64,000 nt of DNA from Earliella scabrosa (Eukaryota; Basidiomycota; Agaricomycetes; Polyporales; Polyporaceae): the NCBI GenBank assembly GCA_022605405.1, contig JABYQQ010000013.1, positions 434,001 through 498,000 of the forward strand. Direction: 5' to 3'. This document shows positions 36,136 through 47,357 of this stretch, piece after piece. The number at the start of each line of letters is the position of its first letter. The stretch's first letter is position 1. The notes under the pieces were generated by a model that saw only the letters and a list, made by a program, of their open reading frames with translations, had not been told where the DNA came from and searched no databases. A program made the position numbers and the translations under genes.

Positions 36136-39067
36136 CTACTTGTCATCATCAACAAACACTACCGAAGCGCCTCCCAAAGCTTCCTCAGGCGCCGCCTTGG
36201 CACGCTTCTTCTTCTTCTGGAACATGTCAAGGATCATCGCCTCCGGCAGAAGTCCAGGCACCTTGGACCATGCATTCAAGACTGTGGCAGAGCGAACGGA
36301 CTCATCAGACAGATTGTGCCGCCGTTTTGAGACAGTGAGACCGCCATGTGAGAAACCGCGCTCGATATCAACAGACGCCGCTGTATGAAGAGTATATAAG
36401 TGAGCGAATGGCAAAGAGACAATCGAAGCAGTACGGACCTGGTGCGGAGAGAATATCCAGCGCCATCCGCGCGAGAGGCGTGTTGCCATCATTCAGCGAA
36501 TGCCAGTACTTGATGGGATCGGCGACACTGGGGATGGGCGGTGTTTGGAAGTACTCCTCCAAGGCGTCGATGGTGGTCGAACTAGCCCCTTCGTCGAACT
36601 TGGCAAAGAAGCCGCCCTGGAGAGATTGATATCAACATTAGCATCACTACGTCAATATATCTGGACGCACCTCGGACTCTCGTGGCTGAGATGTCAGCGC
36701 GGCAGGCTTGTACCGTGCCCACTCGTTCCGAACACAGTCTTTGGCGGCCTCAATCCATGCCTCAGGCCATTCCTCTCGCTGGAAGTACGCGAGCTTCATG
36801 CGAGGGTTCATGACTAGAGCAACAGAATGAGTATCACGATCACGGACAAGTGAGAAGAGGGACGGCTTACTGATTGCGCCGCGGTACAAGCTTGACTCAT
36901 CAGTCTTGCTGTAGTACTTGTTCAGTACATTCTGACCAAGGGCGGCGGCGGCAGATACTACAGGCTTGAGGGTCGGATCCTCGGCCTTGGCCTTCAGCAT
37001 CTTCTCGAGCTTGTCGATCATGGGAATGACCTCGTGCAAGAGCGCTCGCCCTGACCTGGACATACGTTCTGTCGCCTCCAGGAACGGCTGCGGCAATATC
37101 GTATCTTTAGCATCAGCAAGCGAGGTGGTAAGGTAGGGTACGCACATCAAGGATCGGACAGAGCTGTTGGAGGATCGTCCACTGCGTCGTCGTCAACTTG
37201 AATCGCTTGAGGCGCGCACTGCGGGACCGGTTGTGACGCTCTAGAGCGACTAGACGTTCGAGCGGTTTCTGCAGATAGAGAGCGCGCTTGATGGTTTGCG
37301 TGACACTGTTCCAACGGGTCGGCACTGAACGAACGACACGGAGTGGCTTGACTTGGCACGACTCGCAGATCTCAGCGAGGTCGTCCGTGAGAACAGGGCT
37401 GTGGAAGACACGCTTTGTAAGCCCATGAAGCTGTCAACAGGAAGCGATGATGATTAGCATAGGGCCATGTGAAGTAGTACTAGGAACTCGCTACGCACCT
37501 TGGAGAGCGTATCACGAGCGACCTTGATGTCGTCATCAGTCAAGGTGTACGCCTTCCGCACCGACTTGGCCAGCTCAGCAATCACCGCCTGGTCATGAGC
37601 CTCTCGGTCGGGATCGACCTCCTGCACGTCCTCGTCGCCCTCCTCGTCGCCCTCCTCATCGCCCTCCTCCTCATCTGAAGCCACGCTATCCATGTCATCA
37701 TCCACGTCCTCATCGTCGTCCTCACTGTCTGAGGGGTCATCAGAGTCGTTCTCGCCAACATCCTGTATAGCCTTCAGGCGAGCTGCCGCCTTCTTGTTAG
37801 GACGACTGAATGGTTGTAGGATCGCCTAGAGACAAGCAGAACGTCAGTCTAATTGAGCTACTGGTCATGTCGTAGTGCAAACGGACCTTTACGACAAGAT
37901 TGAGGATGTGACACATACAGCGGATGCGTGTATGCGAGCCAGCTGGGCCCTTCAGCAGGATCTCGAGCGCCTTGATGAGCGTGTCATTGTTTGACGCGTT
38001 GTCGGCAGTCTGCCCAAAGACCTGCAAGTGCGTAAATAAAACGGCAATGCATGTACCATGGTTCATTGAAGCACGTACCTTTTCGGCGATCCCAAACTCT
38101 TCCAAGCACTTGAAGAGCTCTTCAGCAAGGTACTCCCCCGTATGACCCTTACGGAGCCTAGCAGGGATATCTGAGCGACGGGTGGGTTTCGTGAGCAGAA
38201 GACAAGTCACGTACCGGATGAAGTCGATCAGAAAACTGTGGAGTTCGCCCTTCGCTTCATAGGCCACCACCAACCCGAGAAACGAGAGGACGTTGGGAGA
38301 TGTCCAACCGTCGAACATGATGTGAAGGGCGGCGTTTTGGCCCTGGAGAAACGACACCACCGTCTTCTTCGCCATCTGGAAGACCTCCTTGACGTCTCGG
38401 AAAACCGTTATTCGGGAGGGGATCTCGACGCGCGAGTAGAGCATGCGTAGGATATCTTGAAGGGGCTCGTCTTCAACGATCGCAAATGGGCGGTGACACT
38501 TGGTGATCCACACGGTGATGAGGTAGCGTAGTCGCTCCGGCGAGTAGGTGGAACCAGCGGCGAAAGCCACAATTGACTGTTCACCTTCGGCGAGCGTGGG
38601 CTCACACGTCTTCACGTGTGTGTTGAGATTGCTTGTCGAGGTGTCCTTGCGCGACCGTGTGATAGTCGTGCCAGGATGTCTAGTAGGATATGTCGGCACG
38701 ACAACAGGCGGTGCGGAGAAGCGGAATTTACGCACTTTCGGCAGTGAAACTTATACGCAACGTAACCCTTCTTGTCATCCACAATATCCGGTGGCATCTT
38801 GAAATGCTCGTAGATCTTGGATTTCCACGTTTTCATCTGTTCTTCTGCGGAGGATATTAGCATTCCACAAAGATTCACAGTGGCCCGTGACTTACGCAGA
38901 ACTTCCTCGTTGGATCGGTTCGCGGTGTTGAATCTCTCCTCGAACGTCTTGGCTTTCTTCGCAGGTGGCAGAGGATCATGAGACGCGTGCTGCTCGCCGT
39001 GCTCGTCGGGGTCACTGGGGGAGGGGGAGGAGGCACGTGAAGGAGCTTTGCGCTTGCATCCGGCCAT
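36136..39067 (-). CDS. hAT-family transposase
   Basis: Start MAGCKRKAPS at 39067, stop at 36136, with about ten introns, all of which I could join in frame. Domains in order: a BED-like zinc region (YKFHCRK...HVKTC); the catalytic RNase H-like fold with FDGWTSPN (first Asp), GQTADNASNND (second Asp) and CHILNLVVK; an inserted helical domain with a highly acidic stretch; PTRWNS; and the C-terminal hAT dimerisation block (VDIERGFSHGGLTVSKRRHN). No stop or frameshift is needed, so the copy may be autonomous. The intron at about 37120-37140 works only with the acceptor ahead of PFLEATERMS. Catalyses cut-and-paste transposition in the nucleus. Confidence 0.9.
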
Positions 39068-39755
39068 GGTGTACAGAGGCGACCCGGGCGCGGAGGAGAG
39101 AACTTGACGCCATTCTGAAGACCTGGCAGTGACTGTATATGTAGACGAGACTGTGCATAGACCAGATGTCGAGTGCGAAAGCCAGAGCAAAGCATAGAGG
39201 ACCACGGCGCCGACGTACATGCAGGTAGGTAGAGAGCTGAAGGCATAGACGCTGGCGGACTATGCCTGCCGTGTTGTTCACCAATAGACGCCGGCCCTTC
39301 ACTCGCCGCTATCACCTCCTCGGCCACTCGTCCACTTTGACCTGAGACTCTACTCCTCATCCACTGCCTTTGTGCTACCGCTTCCAAGGCTTGGGCTAGG
39401 ACCATACACAAGCCTGCGGATATCCCAAGATCCGAGCCCTAGACAACATACAACACCAACGCATTCTCAAGTCCCCGAGACCACGCAGAATCCAAAGGCT
39501 TTTGGGTTGGTCGATCAGAGCAGGAGCCTGGCATGGTGGGATTTGGAGATTTAGGGTACGTCCTGGATAGCCGTGATACGAATCTCTGCTAATCTCTATT
39601 AGGCGAGCCGTCCCATGCAACGACCGTCAACTGTCGAGGTGTCTCGACCACACTTTCCGTCCGTCTGCTTAAAGCCACAACGCTATGGTACGCCGCAAAC
39701 CTCTCATTCCTCCGCGCAGCGATCAACCTCACTCTTCGACTCCGCGCCCCCCACT

Positions 39756-40042
39756 ATGCCAGCCATCGTCTCTGTCCCCCTTCAGCCTCTGCTGAATCAG
39801 GCTGCACGTCTTGCCATTGAACGGCACCCCAACCCGGACATTCTCCATGTCAAGGAGATTCTGCATGAGATGTTCGTCGCTACACCCGGATACAGCGAGC
39901 TCGGTGTGTTCCTTCAAGACCTCATCATCGTATCGTTGGCAGAACGTGTCATGGTACGTCATTGTCATCTGTATATCCAACACGCTGACTGTGACAGTTG
40001 CCATCCCACTAGAACATAATCGCCCACTTGCGGCGTCCGTAG
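39756..40042 (+). CDS. Small second ORF inside the hAT element
   Basis: Two exons, 39756-39953 and 40013-40042, joined by a canonical GTACGT...ACTAG intron, giving 75 residues (MPAIVSVPLQPLLNQAARLA to NIIAHLRRP). It is divergent from the transposase within the same element. The protein is helical, with no signal peptide and no family I recognise. Its place between the transposase promoter and the right end suggests an element-encoded accessory protein or a captured host fragment. Confidence 0.5.
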
Positions 40043-40595
40043 TGCAAGAGAGCGGGATTGTCGAAGTCAAGACGCGATACCTATGTCTGTACTGATGCAC
40101 TCCGGCTCCGTACTGTAGTTCAATTCTTTGCGCGTTATTTTCTGTCATATCATAAGTCATACATTGTTTGTATTGCGTTCGGGAACCCGTGGATACCCAC
40201 ATGATACCTGAGGGTACCCGTGTGATCGACTACTTGCGGATGCCCGTGGATACCTGTAGGTCTGCCATCCGTGGGTACGGATCTACCCGGCGCCTAAACC
40301 GTGCGGATGCGGGTGGGCCCCTCCACAGAAGTGTTACCCGTGGGTGACGGATGCGGGTGATCCGCGGATTGACTCGTGTTCATCTCTACACCTGCACAGC
40401 CTATCCAGACTACCTGCAGTTCTTTGAACGAGTCACCGGCCAACCGTTCCCCTTGCGACAGGCCGTCACCCCACGCCCCAGTCCCATCGAACTCATTGCA
40501 GCAGGAGCCACCCCACGCGAACCACCGAACCGAGAAGACTCTGACGAAGAAGAGCGAGTCGACGAACCCGAACCGGAAGTACCAGAACCAGACGA

Positions 40596-40854
40596 ACCCA
40601 GTCTGGACCCCCTGCCGGCTAGACCCCTCTAGCCCTAGCTATTCTGGACTCTGACTCGGACCCCGGGTACCACTTCCCCACATGTATATATAGACGCACG
40701 AGCAGGGCCTCAACCCTCAGCTCGACCTGGTTATCCAACACTGTAACCTTGACCTCTTGGCACGACTGCCTCAACTCGTCACGAGCCTCGATGACCGACC
40801 TCGAACCCTTGCTGTGCTCGTCACGCGTAACCCGTTACCAGTGACGTCATAACA
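40596..40854 (+). repeat. Truncated 3' LTR of the nested element
   Basis: 259 bp identical in extent to 35349-35607. The first 218 bp expected of this LTR are missing and internal coding sequence abuts directly. Confidence 0.9.
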
Positions 40855-40957
40855 GTGGCAGGGCGGTTGACGAGCAGAAGCTCACGCTGGAGGTCGGGCT
40901 TGAGCCCTCGGTCGAACCAGACGATCTTGAGGTGCTCGTTGGTCCAGTTGACGTGGG

Positions 40958-41658
40958 TAGTGTTGCAGGGTCCGGTCCCAGGACTGATCAAGGACCGCAG
41001 TCCGGACCGGGACCGAACCCCACTAGGACCGGACCGGGACTGATCCCATCGGTCCAGTCCTGCGGTCCCAGTCCGGTCCTCACACGGGCAGCCACCTGTA
41101 GAGGACCGGTCAGGACTGGTCTGTGACTGCTCTAATATAGTACTATATACAGTAATTGTTCGGTGATTTATGGGAATTTTTTCGAATTTCTACGGGCCAT
41201 TTTTGTAGTGTCCATCAATAGAGCCCATAATAAGGTTATGTCACACCTAGATATCCTGTTTATCTATGCCTCCGATCTGATCTAATCTTATCTGTGGCCA
41301 GCCCTATCAATCTGGCTGTGGCTGCTGGTATATCAATGTCATGTTGGCTCAGTTGGTAGAGCACTCGTGTTATAAAGGTCTTTTTGTGAGGCTCCGAGTT
41401 CAATTCTGGCTGGCGCTGACTTGTTTCCAGTGGCCCACCCTAGTCGGACTGGTCCAGGACCGGTTCAGGACCAGTCCGGACTGGCACCGGTCCAGGACCG
41501 GTCCCGGACTGGGACCGGACTGCGGTCCTGCTCAAGACTGCTGGAACTGGACCGTCAGTCCGGTCCTCAGCTGGTGGGTGCGGTCCTGTCCTGTCCCGGT
41601 CCTCGGTCCTGCCTCAGAGGGGTCAAAAGACCGGACAGGACCGGACCCTGCAACACTA
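40958..41658. mobile_element. Non-autonomous hAT-type MITE in Gypsy gag
   Basis: 701 bp, starting TAGTGTTGCAGGGTCCGGTCC and ending with its exact reverse complement (21-bp perfect terminal inverted repeats). It is flanked by the 8-bp duplication GACGTGGG (40950-40957 and 41659-41666). An 8-bp duplication and a TAG-GTTGCA terminus are hAT traits. No transposase is inside. Subterminal regions are packed with GGTCC, GGACCGG and AGTCCGG units. Removing it restores the gag frame from EYLAHV to NWTNEHLKIV. Confidence 0.95.
41344..41406 (+). other. tRNA-like Pol III promoter boxes inside the MITE
   Basis: TTGGCTCAGTTGGTAGAGC matches an A box with a D-stem (GCTC/GAGC), and GAGTTCAATTC, about 50 bases on, matches a B box. 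The anticodon and T stems do not pair well, so it is not a functional tRNA. It could be a tRNA-derived (SINE-like) insertion. Confidence 0.4.
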
Positions 41659-42506
41659 GACGTGGGCAAGGTATTCAACAAATGTGGTGGCATAGTGGGC
41701 GGTGGATGACGTCTGGGTGAGACGCTTGAGCTTGACCATGCACTTGCGAGGGAGGTCGGGGTCTTCGAAGCGCTCCTTGAACGCGGCGACGAAGGCCTCA
41801 TAGTTGTCGAGGAGGCCGGGGTTGGTCGCCTCGATGTAGTTGTACCAGGAGGTTGGGGCGCCGTCGCTCAGACGAGACACGAGGAACATGGAGCGGTCGC
41901 GCTCCAAGCGCAATGTGTCCCTCATGAGGTGGAGGGCAGTCTGCATCTCGTGGAGGAAGCCCGCGACTTCCGAGGCCTGGCCCTTGAAGACGCGAGGCAT
42001 CATCTTGACGGAGCTGCCAGGGCCAGACAAGGAGGGAGCAGAGGGCTGAGAAGGGGCGGCGTACGTAGTGCGGAGAGCCGAGAGCTTGTCATAGAGTTGC
42101 ACGTTGAGGTCGGCCTGGTTCTGAAGATGACCACTGACGGACTGGAGGACTTCAGCAGTGCGGTTGGACACGGCTTCGATGGTGTCCGTGCGCGCGCCTG
42201 GAAGGCTTGCTGATCCAGGGCGGCAGCCGAGGCCTGTTGCTGCTGAGGCTGTTGTTGCTGGAACTGCGCATTTTCATTGTATTGAGGACCGGCGTCATCG
42301 ACGGGAGGACCCCATGCATTGGCATCGATGTCGGTGGGGGGCTGGAAGGCCATGGGAGCGGGGGAGCAAGGATATATGGGAGAACGGGTGTCGCGCTCGA
42401 CGAGCGCTTAATGGAAGTCAAAGAAACTTTGATGCTGGGCGGTGCGAGCGCGACTGAAGAGGCGAGACGAGACCTGCAGTGCAGGATTTCAGTGGCGAAA
42501 TCAAAC

Positions 42507-42823
42507 TGTAACGGGCACCGCGGGGCTGGGGACACGAGACGGGCTGAGGACAAGGGACAAGACAGATGAGAGAACAGGGAACGAGAAGGATGCCGGATAC
42601 TGGCATTGATTTCGTGAGGGAGTACAGGCGCGGGCTGGTAGAGCTATATACTAGAAATATACATCAGTGGCGGCCACGCGAGGTGTAGTACGGGCGAATA
42701 GAAAATGGTCGGGATCGAGTGCGCGCATTGGGATCAAACTACAAGGAACAGTACATCAGATACTCGGGCCGGAACAGTAACTACGAAAGACCATGAGGCT
42801 CGTGTAGCGGCAGCGCCGTTACA
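42507..42823 (-). repeat. 5' LTR of the Gypsy element
   Basis: 317 bp, TGTAACGG...CCGTTACA, partner of 29926-30256. It lacks a few short blocks present in the other LTR, including a GTGGCGCTGC unit near its end. Confidence 0.93.
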
Positions 42824-45800
42824 CCAGTCACCACCATCAGCAAAAGCGCAAAAGTCTGTACAGTCTGTAACATCTTAGATTGAATCAAAGAGGTTGGCAG
42901 ATACTAGTAGTATTTGCAGAACACCTAGAGATACAGACACACAGAGGTTATAGAGGACAGAGCCAGCAGAGCTGTAAGGACTATGGTTGCTTGTGAGTTG
43001 TCATTGTCGGTCACACCAGGGTTGGACGAGATCAACCAAATCTATTTCAATAATTCATGTGCATGATAATCAGCATATACATTAACATAGTACCGACAGA
43101 ATGTGTCAAGGGTGTCCAAGAAGTGAAATGTAACAGGTACCCTGGTTCTATCAAAGACGGGCATGAGGTGACAAGTCATCAGCAAAAGTGCAGATTTTAT
43201 GGGAAGTCACCCACGGCATTGTGAGACATGGGAACCGCTGCGGCGCATCGGAAGAGTCTGCGATGTCTTGAGAAACAAGGCATTGCATCACAGTGTATTG
43301 CAATGCTCACGGTGCGCCGTAAACGTATGCACTGCGCCGCATTGCACTACCATGATATGGAAAGGTTATGAGATGCATAACAAAGTTTCGGTGAGGTCCG
43401 CGGAATATATCAGTAACATGGCAGTACTAGTGCTTCAAGGGGAGCAACAGGCGGATGGTCGACCTAGCAGCAACTGACATGGTACTTAAGTAGTATTACT
43501 AGTACTAACGAATGATCAGTGCGGCAATGATGAATGCCAACATCCATCCATACAGCGCATAGCCAGCCCGACGCGTCTAGAGTCACAATCTATGGCAGCA
43601 CGTAGCTCTCAAGGGAGTACTTACTCGTCATGAACTTCATGATCACCGCTGTCTATCATGATGCGAGCTTCGCAGCCTCGAGTCTGGCATTTTTCCGCTC
43701 ATTGGACTCCAACAGTCTTCATCGACCTCCTCGCATGAGTCCTGCAGTACGCGACGGTCTCTTGCATAATCGATATGAGTTTGGTAGGGTTGGAGTCTTC
43801 ACTCGCTCGCTATGTTTGTACATGAGCGCTTCGTTGCGATCACATGATCATGAAGCTTAACAGTTCGCGCGCTGAGGGAGCTTCAAGCTCAACTTCTTGG
43901 CTTCGTTCCACTACCATCCCTCTTCCGCTCTCCCCGCCCGCGATGGCATGCAGAAAGCTCAAACACAAGAGGACAAGGGCAAGGGTCAGCAGCCAGAGAA
44001 TCATGAAAAGGTCGTACTGGACCCTGGTTTCCGTTTCACGTCCCCCGACGGTCTCTCCAACATCAGCGCCCTCATCTCCACCTCCCCCAGCCCCCGCCCA
44101 CGTCTCTTGACTAGCTCAGATTTATTACTTAGCTGACTTAACAAGGCTCTACTCAGGTGGTCTCCCTCAATTTGCAGCGACATCCAGCCCGGATCTGAAG
44201 GTAAGTATATGCGCATATAGCCACCCATTTACTGACATCTGGCCTCATTTAACATATCAGGCTCCGTTCTTCAATATCATGGAAGATGCGGCTCGCTTCT
44301 GCACTGCGCTTGAGGCCTCTCATGTCCGAGCTCGCTGCGCCAGCCGTCTGGATGGAGAAGCGCTTCGATGAAGAGTGCAACGACTCGGAGGATGAGGACC
44401 AGAGTGAGAACAAGAGTGAGAATGAAGGGGCGCGATGACTCAACAAGGGAGAGGATGAGAACCAGGTGAGTTCGTCCCCCTCCGAGCGCCACATGTTCAG
44501 CCAACGCGCCGCAAGGCAGGGTGTGCGTTCGGCGCTTCTGGCACTGCAGGGTCCAACATCAACAAAGGCAGCGAGCCCGTGAGTACCTTCAAGTGGTAAC
44601 GGTGCATCTGCGCTGGGCGGCGACAGGCTCTTCATTATCGGCTCTAGCCGACGGTCGCACTTATTGTGCGCTCTCCGCTTCGCTTTTCCGCGAGTTGGCG
44701 GACCGTATGGAGTGCCGAACCAGACCGCGAGCTCGAATGCGCATTGCATATGAGTCCGAGGAACTCGTGCAAGCCTGTGGTAGGTGCCGCGCATCGGACT
44801 TGCTGACCAAGACGCCATCGTCTGCCCAGGGATCCCGCTCCATCATATAAGGGTCTCCTTCGGCGATGGGTCGACACCGCTGGAGCCATGAACAAGTGAG
44901 TGGGACTCTTCGGCTCTGCTGGCTCGTCTCAAGTCTGCGCACTTATCACGCTTTACATAGAAGTTTTCATTTGGGTGTAGGACGATCGTCGACCATGGCA
45001 TGTGAATATGACTGAGACGCCGCAAGCTGAATTCGTACGTCGTGACTCGCCCATCGTACCTGTTCTACTCTGATCATTGCTAATGGTCGCTCTAAGGGAA
45101 CACTAGTCTGCCTCTACTGCATGCTGCAGACTCGGATCTGCCTCGTTGGATCCTGCCTCGATGGTGACCCCGACTTACTCCCATGCCGTTCTGTTCGTCT
45201 CCCCGTAGGCTCTACCACCGTCCGATGGCGCTTCTTGGACTCTTGCTCTCAACGGCGCTCGTTTACAATGTATTATACTTGGTGCTAATGAATACCTCAC
45301 GTCGCTTGCTATCTCTGGATTTGTGTGATCACAACCAGGGGATGAGATGTGAATGTATTGTATTGTGAAACAAAGAGTTCCGCCTATGTCAGACTCGGAT
45401 CTGTATGGTAGGCACCTCTGTCCACGTGCTGTAGTACCTGAGGTCCTGGTGTCTGGGGTCCTCCCTGGTGCTAGCTCAGCACTGTGGTGTAGCCTTCTGT
45501 TCTTAGTCCGCTTCATTACCATTGCGTTCCCAGCTGCTACTGCGTGCTTTTGTGTGCTGTTCCTGATCTGCTGCTTGACTGCTCCACAATCCACTGCGCT
45601 AGTTCTGACAGCCTATACCCCAGCGTTGCATCTAGAATGCTGACAATTCTTTGCCGGGGTTTACAATGCATGGCGGTGCACCTTCGTGTCTTGCGAACTC
45701 AACGCGGTGCACCCCCGTAATTTGCGATACATGACAATGCACCGCCGAACTCTGTGTGCCATCGCAACCCTTGCCAACAAGGGCTAACCATTCCAGGGCT

Positions 45801-47357
45801 TGGCGGCGCATTGCCGCGAAATGGGCGGCGTCGTCTGACGGCGGTGAGTATGGGTGGCATTCCGAATATGTGGTACCTTTTGCTGATGCAAGCACGAACG
45901 ATGGTATCAACCGAGATAAGCCCGACAGTGCGTCGATTCCCATGGAGCTCCGGTTTGACAATCCACATGTTCATCATGGGGTCAGGACAGTCGCCAACTA
46001 CCTCAAACCATTCCACCAGTACACATTTGTGCATTGTGATCCTGTATGGAAAGGCAAGGACGAGCAGTCTCAGTGAAGCGGATGCGGCAGGCCAGCTGAG
46101 CAAGCATGCCTGCCCTCGTGCTGGCCTCATGTCTCGTATGGACGATTGGTACCTCTCGTTGACGCGCTGTGCGCGTCGGCCGCTCGGTATCCCGCTCTCG
46201 CTTATCACTAGTCTGTAGTATCTACACACATTATAAGGGTCAGCAATATTTCCCGTGGCATTGGTAAGCCCGTTCTTTCATTTTCATGAAAGGCGGGCAG
46301 TAATATTGATAAGGGATGTGGGAGAGACTTAACGATACTTATCAGTTACTGGCCAGTTAAGTACTCCGAGACTTCATGGGGACCGCTATGACTGAGATTT
46401 TCTAATATACTTTCCTCACCTCTCTCACCTCCTGCAACATGGTGGCCTCGCAAGCTCGGCAGGCGCACACATGGCAGCCACATGGCAAAACGTGGGCGCC
46501 ATGCGCTCCGCACATGGCGTAGACGCCCCGCTGTCCCATTCTTTATAGATGCGATCACTATATATATCTCCCTCCCGCCTGCAGTTCTCCCCTCAACTCT
46601 CTGCTTATCACGCTCTACTTCCAAGTAATATGAGATAAAGCCGGATGAATCTGGAGGAGAACAGTGGAAAAAGCGGCCAAAAGGATGGCAACTGGTGAGT
46701 AAAGTCCGTCGTACCCATCCAACGCACATCACTCCTCCCTACCCACCGCTGCGTCGTTCTGCATCCACAGAGGTCAGTCCCTCTGTGCTCATGATGCTCG
46801 ACTTCAGCATCGACAATTTAGTCATCCCACCCTAGGTGAGGCCATTCGATCCGTAGGAGGGATGATCACGGACTGACGGTCTTGCTTTTGCGATCGTCCG
46901 AGCGTCTTGCTCTTCATCGTGAGCTGGCGAGGCCGATGTCTGTCACCGCTTTGATGGGCAGATTCACGGTGCAGACCTCGTACGCAATCAAGGAGAGCCT
47001 GTCGGAGGGGTGGTTTCATGAAGGTGAGAGATCTCGCACTCGCATCTGACATCTCCGATCCAATGACCGTGATAGTAAGATGACCTTGCTCTCCCCGAGG
47101 GGCTCTCCAAGTCGCGGCCGGCAGCCTCCCTCTCACCTGTCTTGACGCTCAACTCCCCTTGATATTGCTCCAGGCGCGGTTGCATCGACGGTGTTGCACG
47201 TGCCGTAGTGCCCCCCGTGCGCATGTGATTATTTCGTTGAGGGCGGCAGCGTGCCAAAGCCATGACCGTCGGCGACTACGGCGTATGGCCCTCATTATCG
47301 GCACGCACGTCAGTCTCGCTCACTTCCCTCCCCGCCCGCATCTAGTCGAAAACTTGC
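42824..47357. other. Relic-rich stretch without an intact gene
   Basis: Coding-like pieces appear but none forms a gene. At 44180-44470 (plus) there is a putative splice (GAAG/GTAAGT...TATCAG) and an acidic Ser/Glu frame (FDEECNDSEDEDQSENKSEN) that meets a TGA. At 45756-46076 (plus) a 106-codon frame contains RFDNPHVHHGVRTVANYLKP. At 44521-44850 there is a Cys/Arg-rich frame. I recognise none of them; they look like decayed or fragmentary genes. Confidence 0.35.

Larger units (their letters stand above)
35886..40376 (-). mobile_element. hAT transposon, probably full length
   Basis: Holds an intact hAT transposase gene and a second small gene. Both ends carry subterminal arrays of short GGGTACCCG-, CGGATGCGGG- and CCCGTGGGTGAC-type motifs (35900-36050 and 40185-40375), as hAT elements often do. 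I could not fix the terminal inverted repeats or the 8-bp target duplication by eye, so the limits given are approximate to tens of bases. Confidence 0.75.
35131..40854 (+). mobile_element. LTR retroelement remnant nested in the Gypsy gag
   Basis: Bounded by TGTTA (35131) and TAACA (40854), with the 5-bp target duplication GTGGC at 35126-35130 and 40855-40859. The left LTR is complete (477 bp); the right keeps only its last 259 bp. Very little internal sequence survives: a left piece (35608 to about 35890) encoding LQGGLAYYKNKLVVPNE and a right piece (about 40378-40595) encoding an acidic proline-rich tail. A hAT transposon sits between them. I cannot assign the superfamily safely; the left piece resembles the integrase N-terminal segment of LTR elements. 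Confidence 0.85.
40860..42353 (-). pseudogene. gag: Gypsy gag, 5' part, split by the MITE
   Basis: Starts MAFQPPTDIDANAW at 42353 with a Gln-rich stretch. One frameshift near 42175-42195 (in a GCGCGC run) moves into SNRTAEVLQSVSGH and the capsid (FKGQASEVAGFLHEMQTAL, AFVAAFKERFEDPDL). The frame continues to EYLAHV, is interrupted by the 701-bp MITE and one copy of its target duplication, resumes at NWTNEHLKIVWF, and stops at the nested LTR element at 40859. Confidence 0.9.
29926..42823 (-). mobile_element. Ty3/Gypsy LTR retrotransposon, dead, with nested insertions
   Basis: LTRs at 29926-30256 (3' LTR) and 42507-42823 (5' LTR) both begin TGTAACGG and end CGTTACA. A polypurine tract (GAGGAGGAGGTAG on the minus strand) directly precedes the 3' LTR. 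Internal order on the minus strand is gag (capsid, CCHC knuckle), protease, reverse transcriptase, RNase H, integrase, chromodomain, as in chromoviruses. Flanking pentamers are CAAGT (29921-29925) and CCAGT (42824-42828), a target duplication with one mismatch. It is inactive: gag frameshift, RNase H deletion, pol frameshift, in-frame stop before the chromodomain, and disruption by two further elements. Confidence 0.95.

Noticed and set aside
45699..46229. Overlapping 176-codon minus and 154-codon plus frames
   Set aside because: They overlap antisense with each other and with the plus frame 45756-46076. None shows splicing or a family, so I kept only a mention under the relic-rich region.
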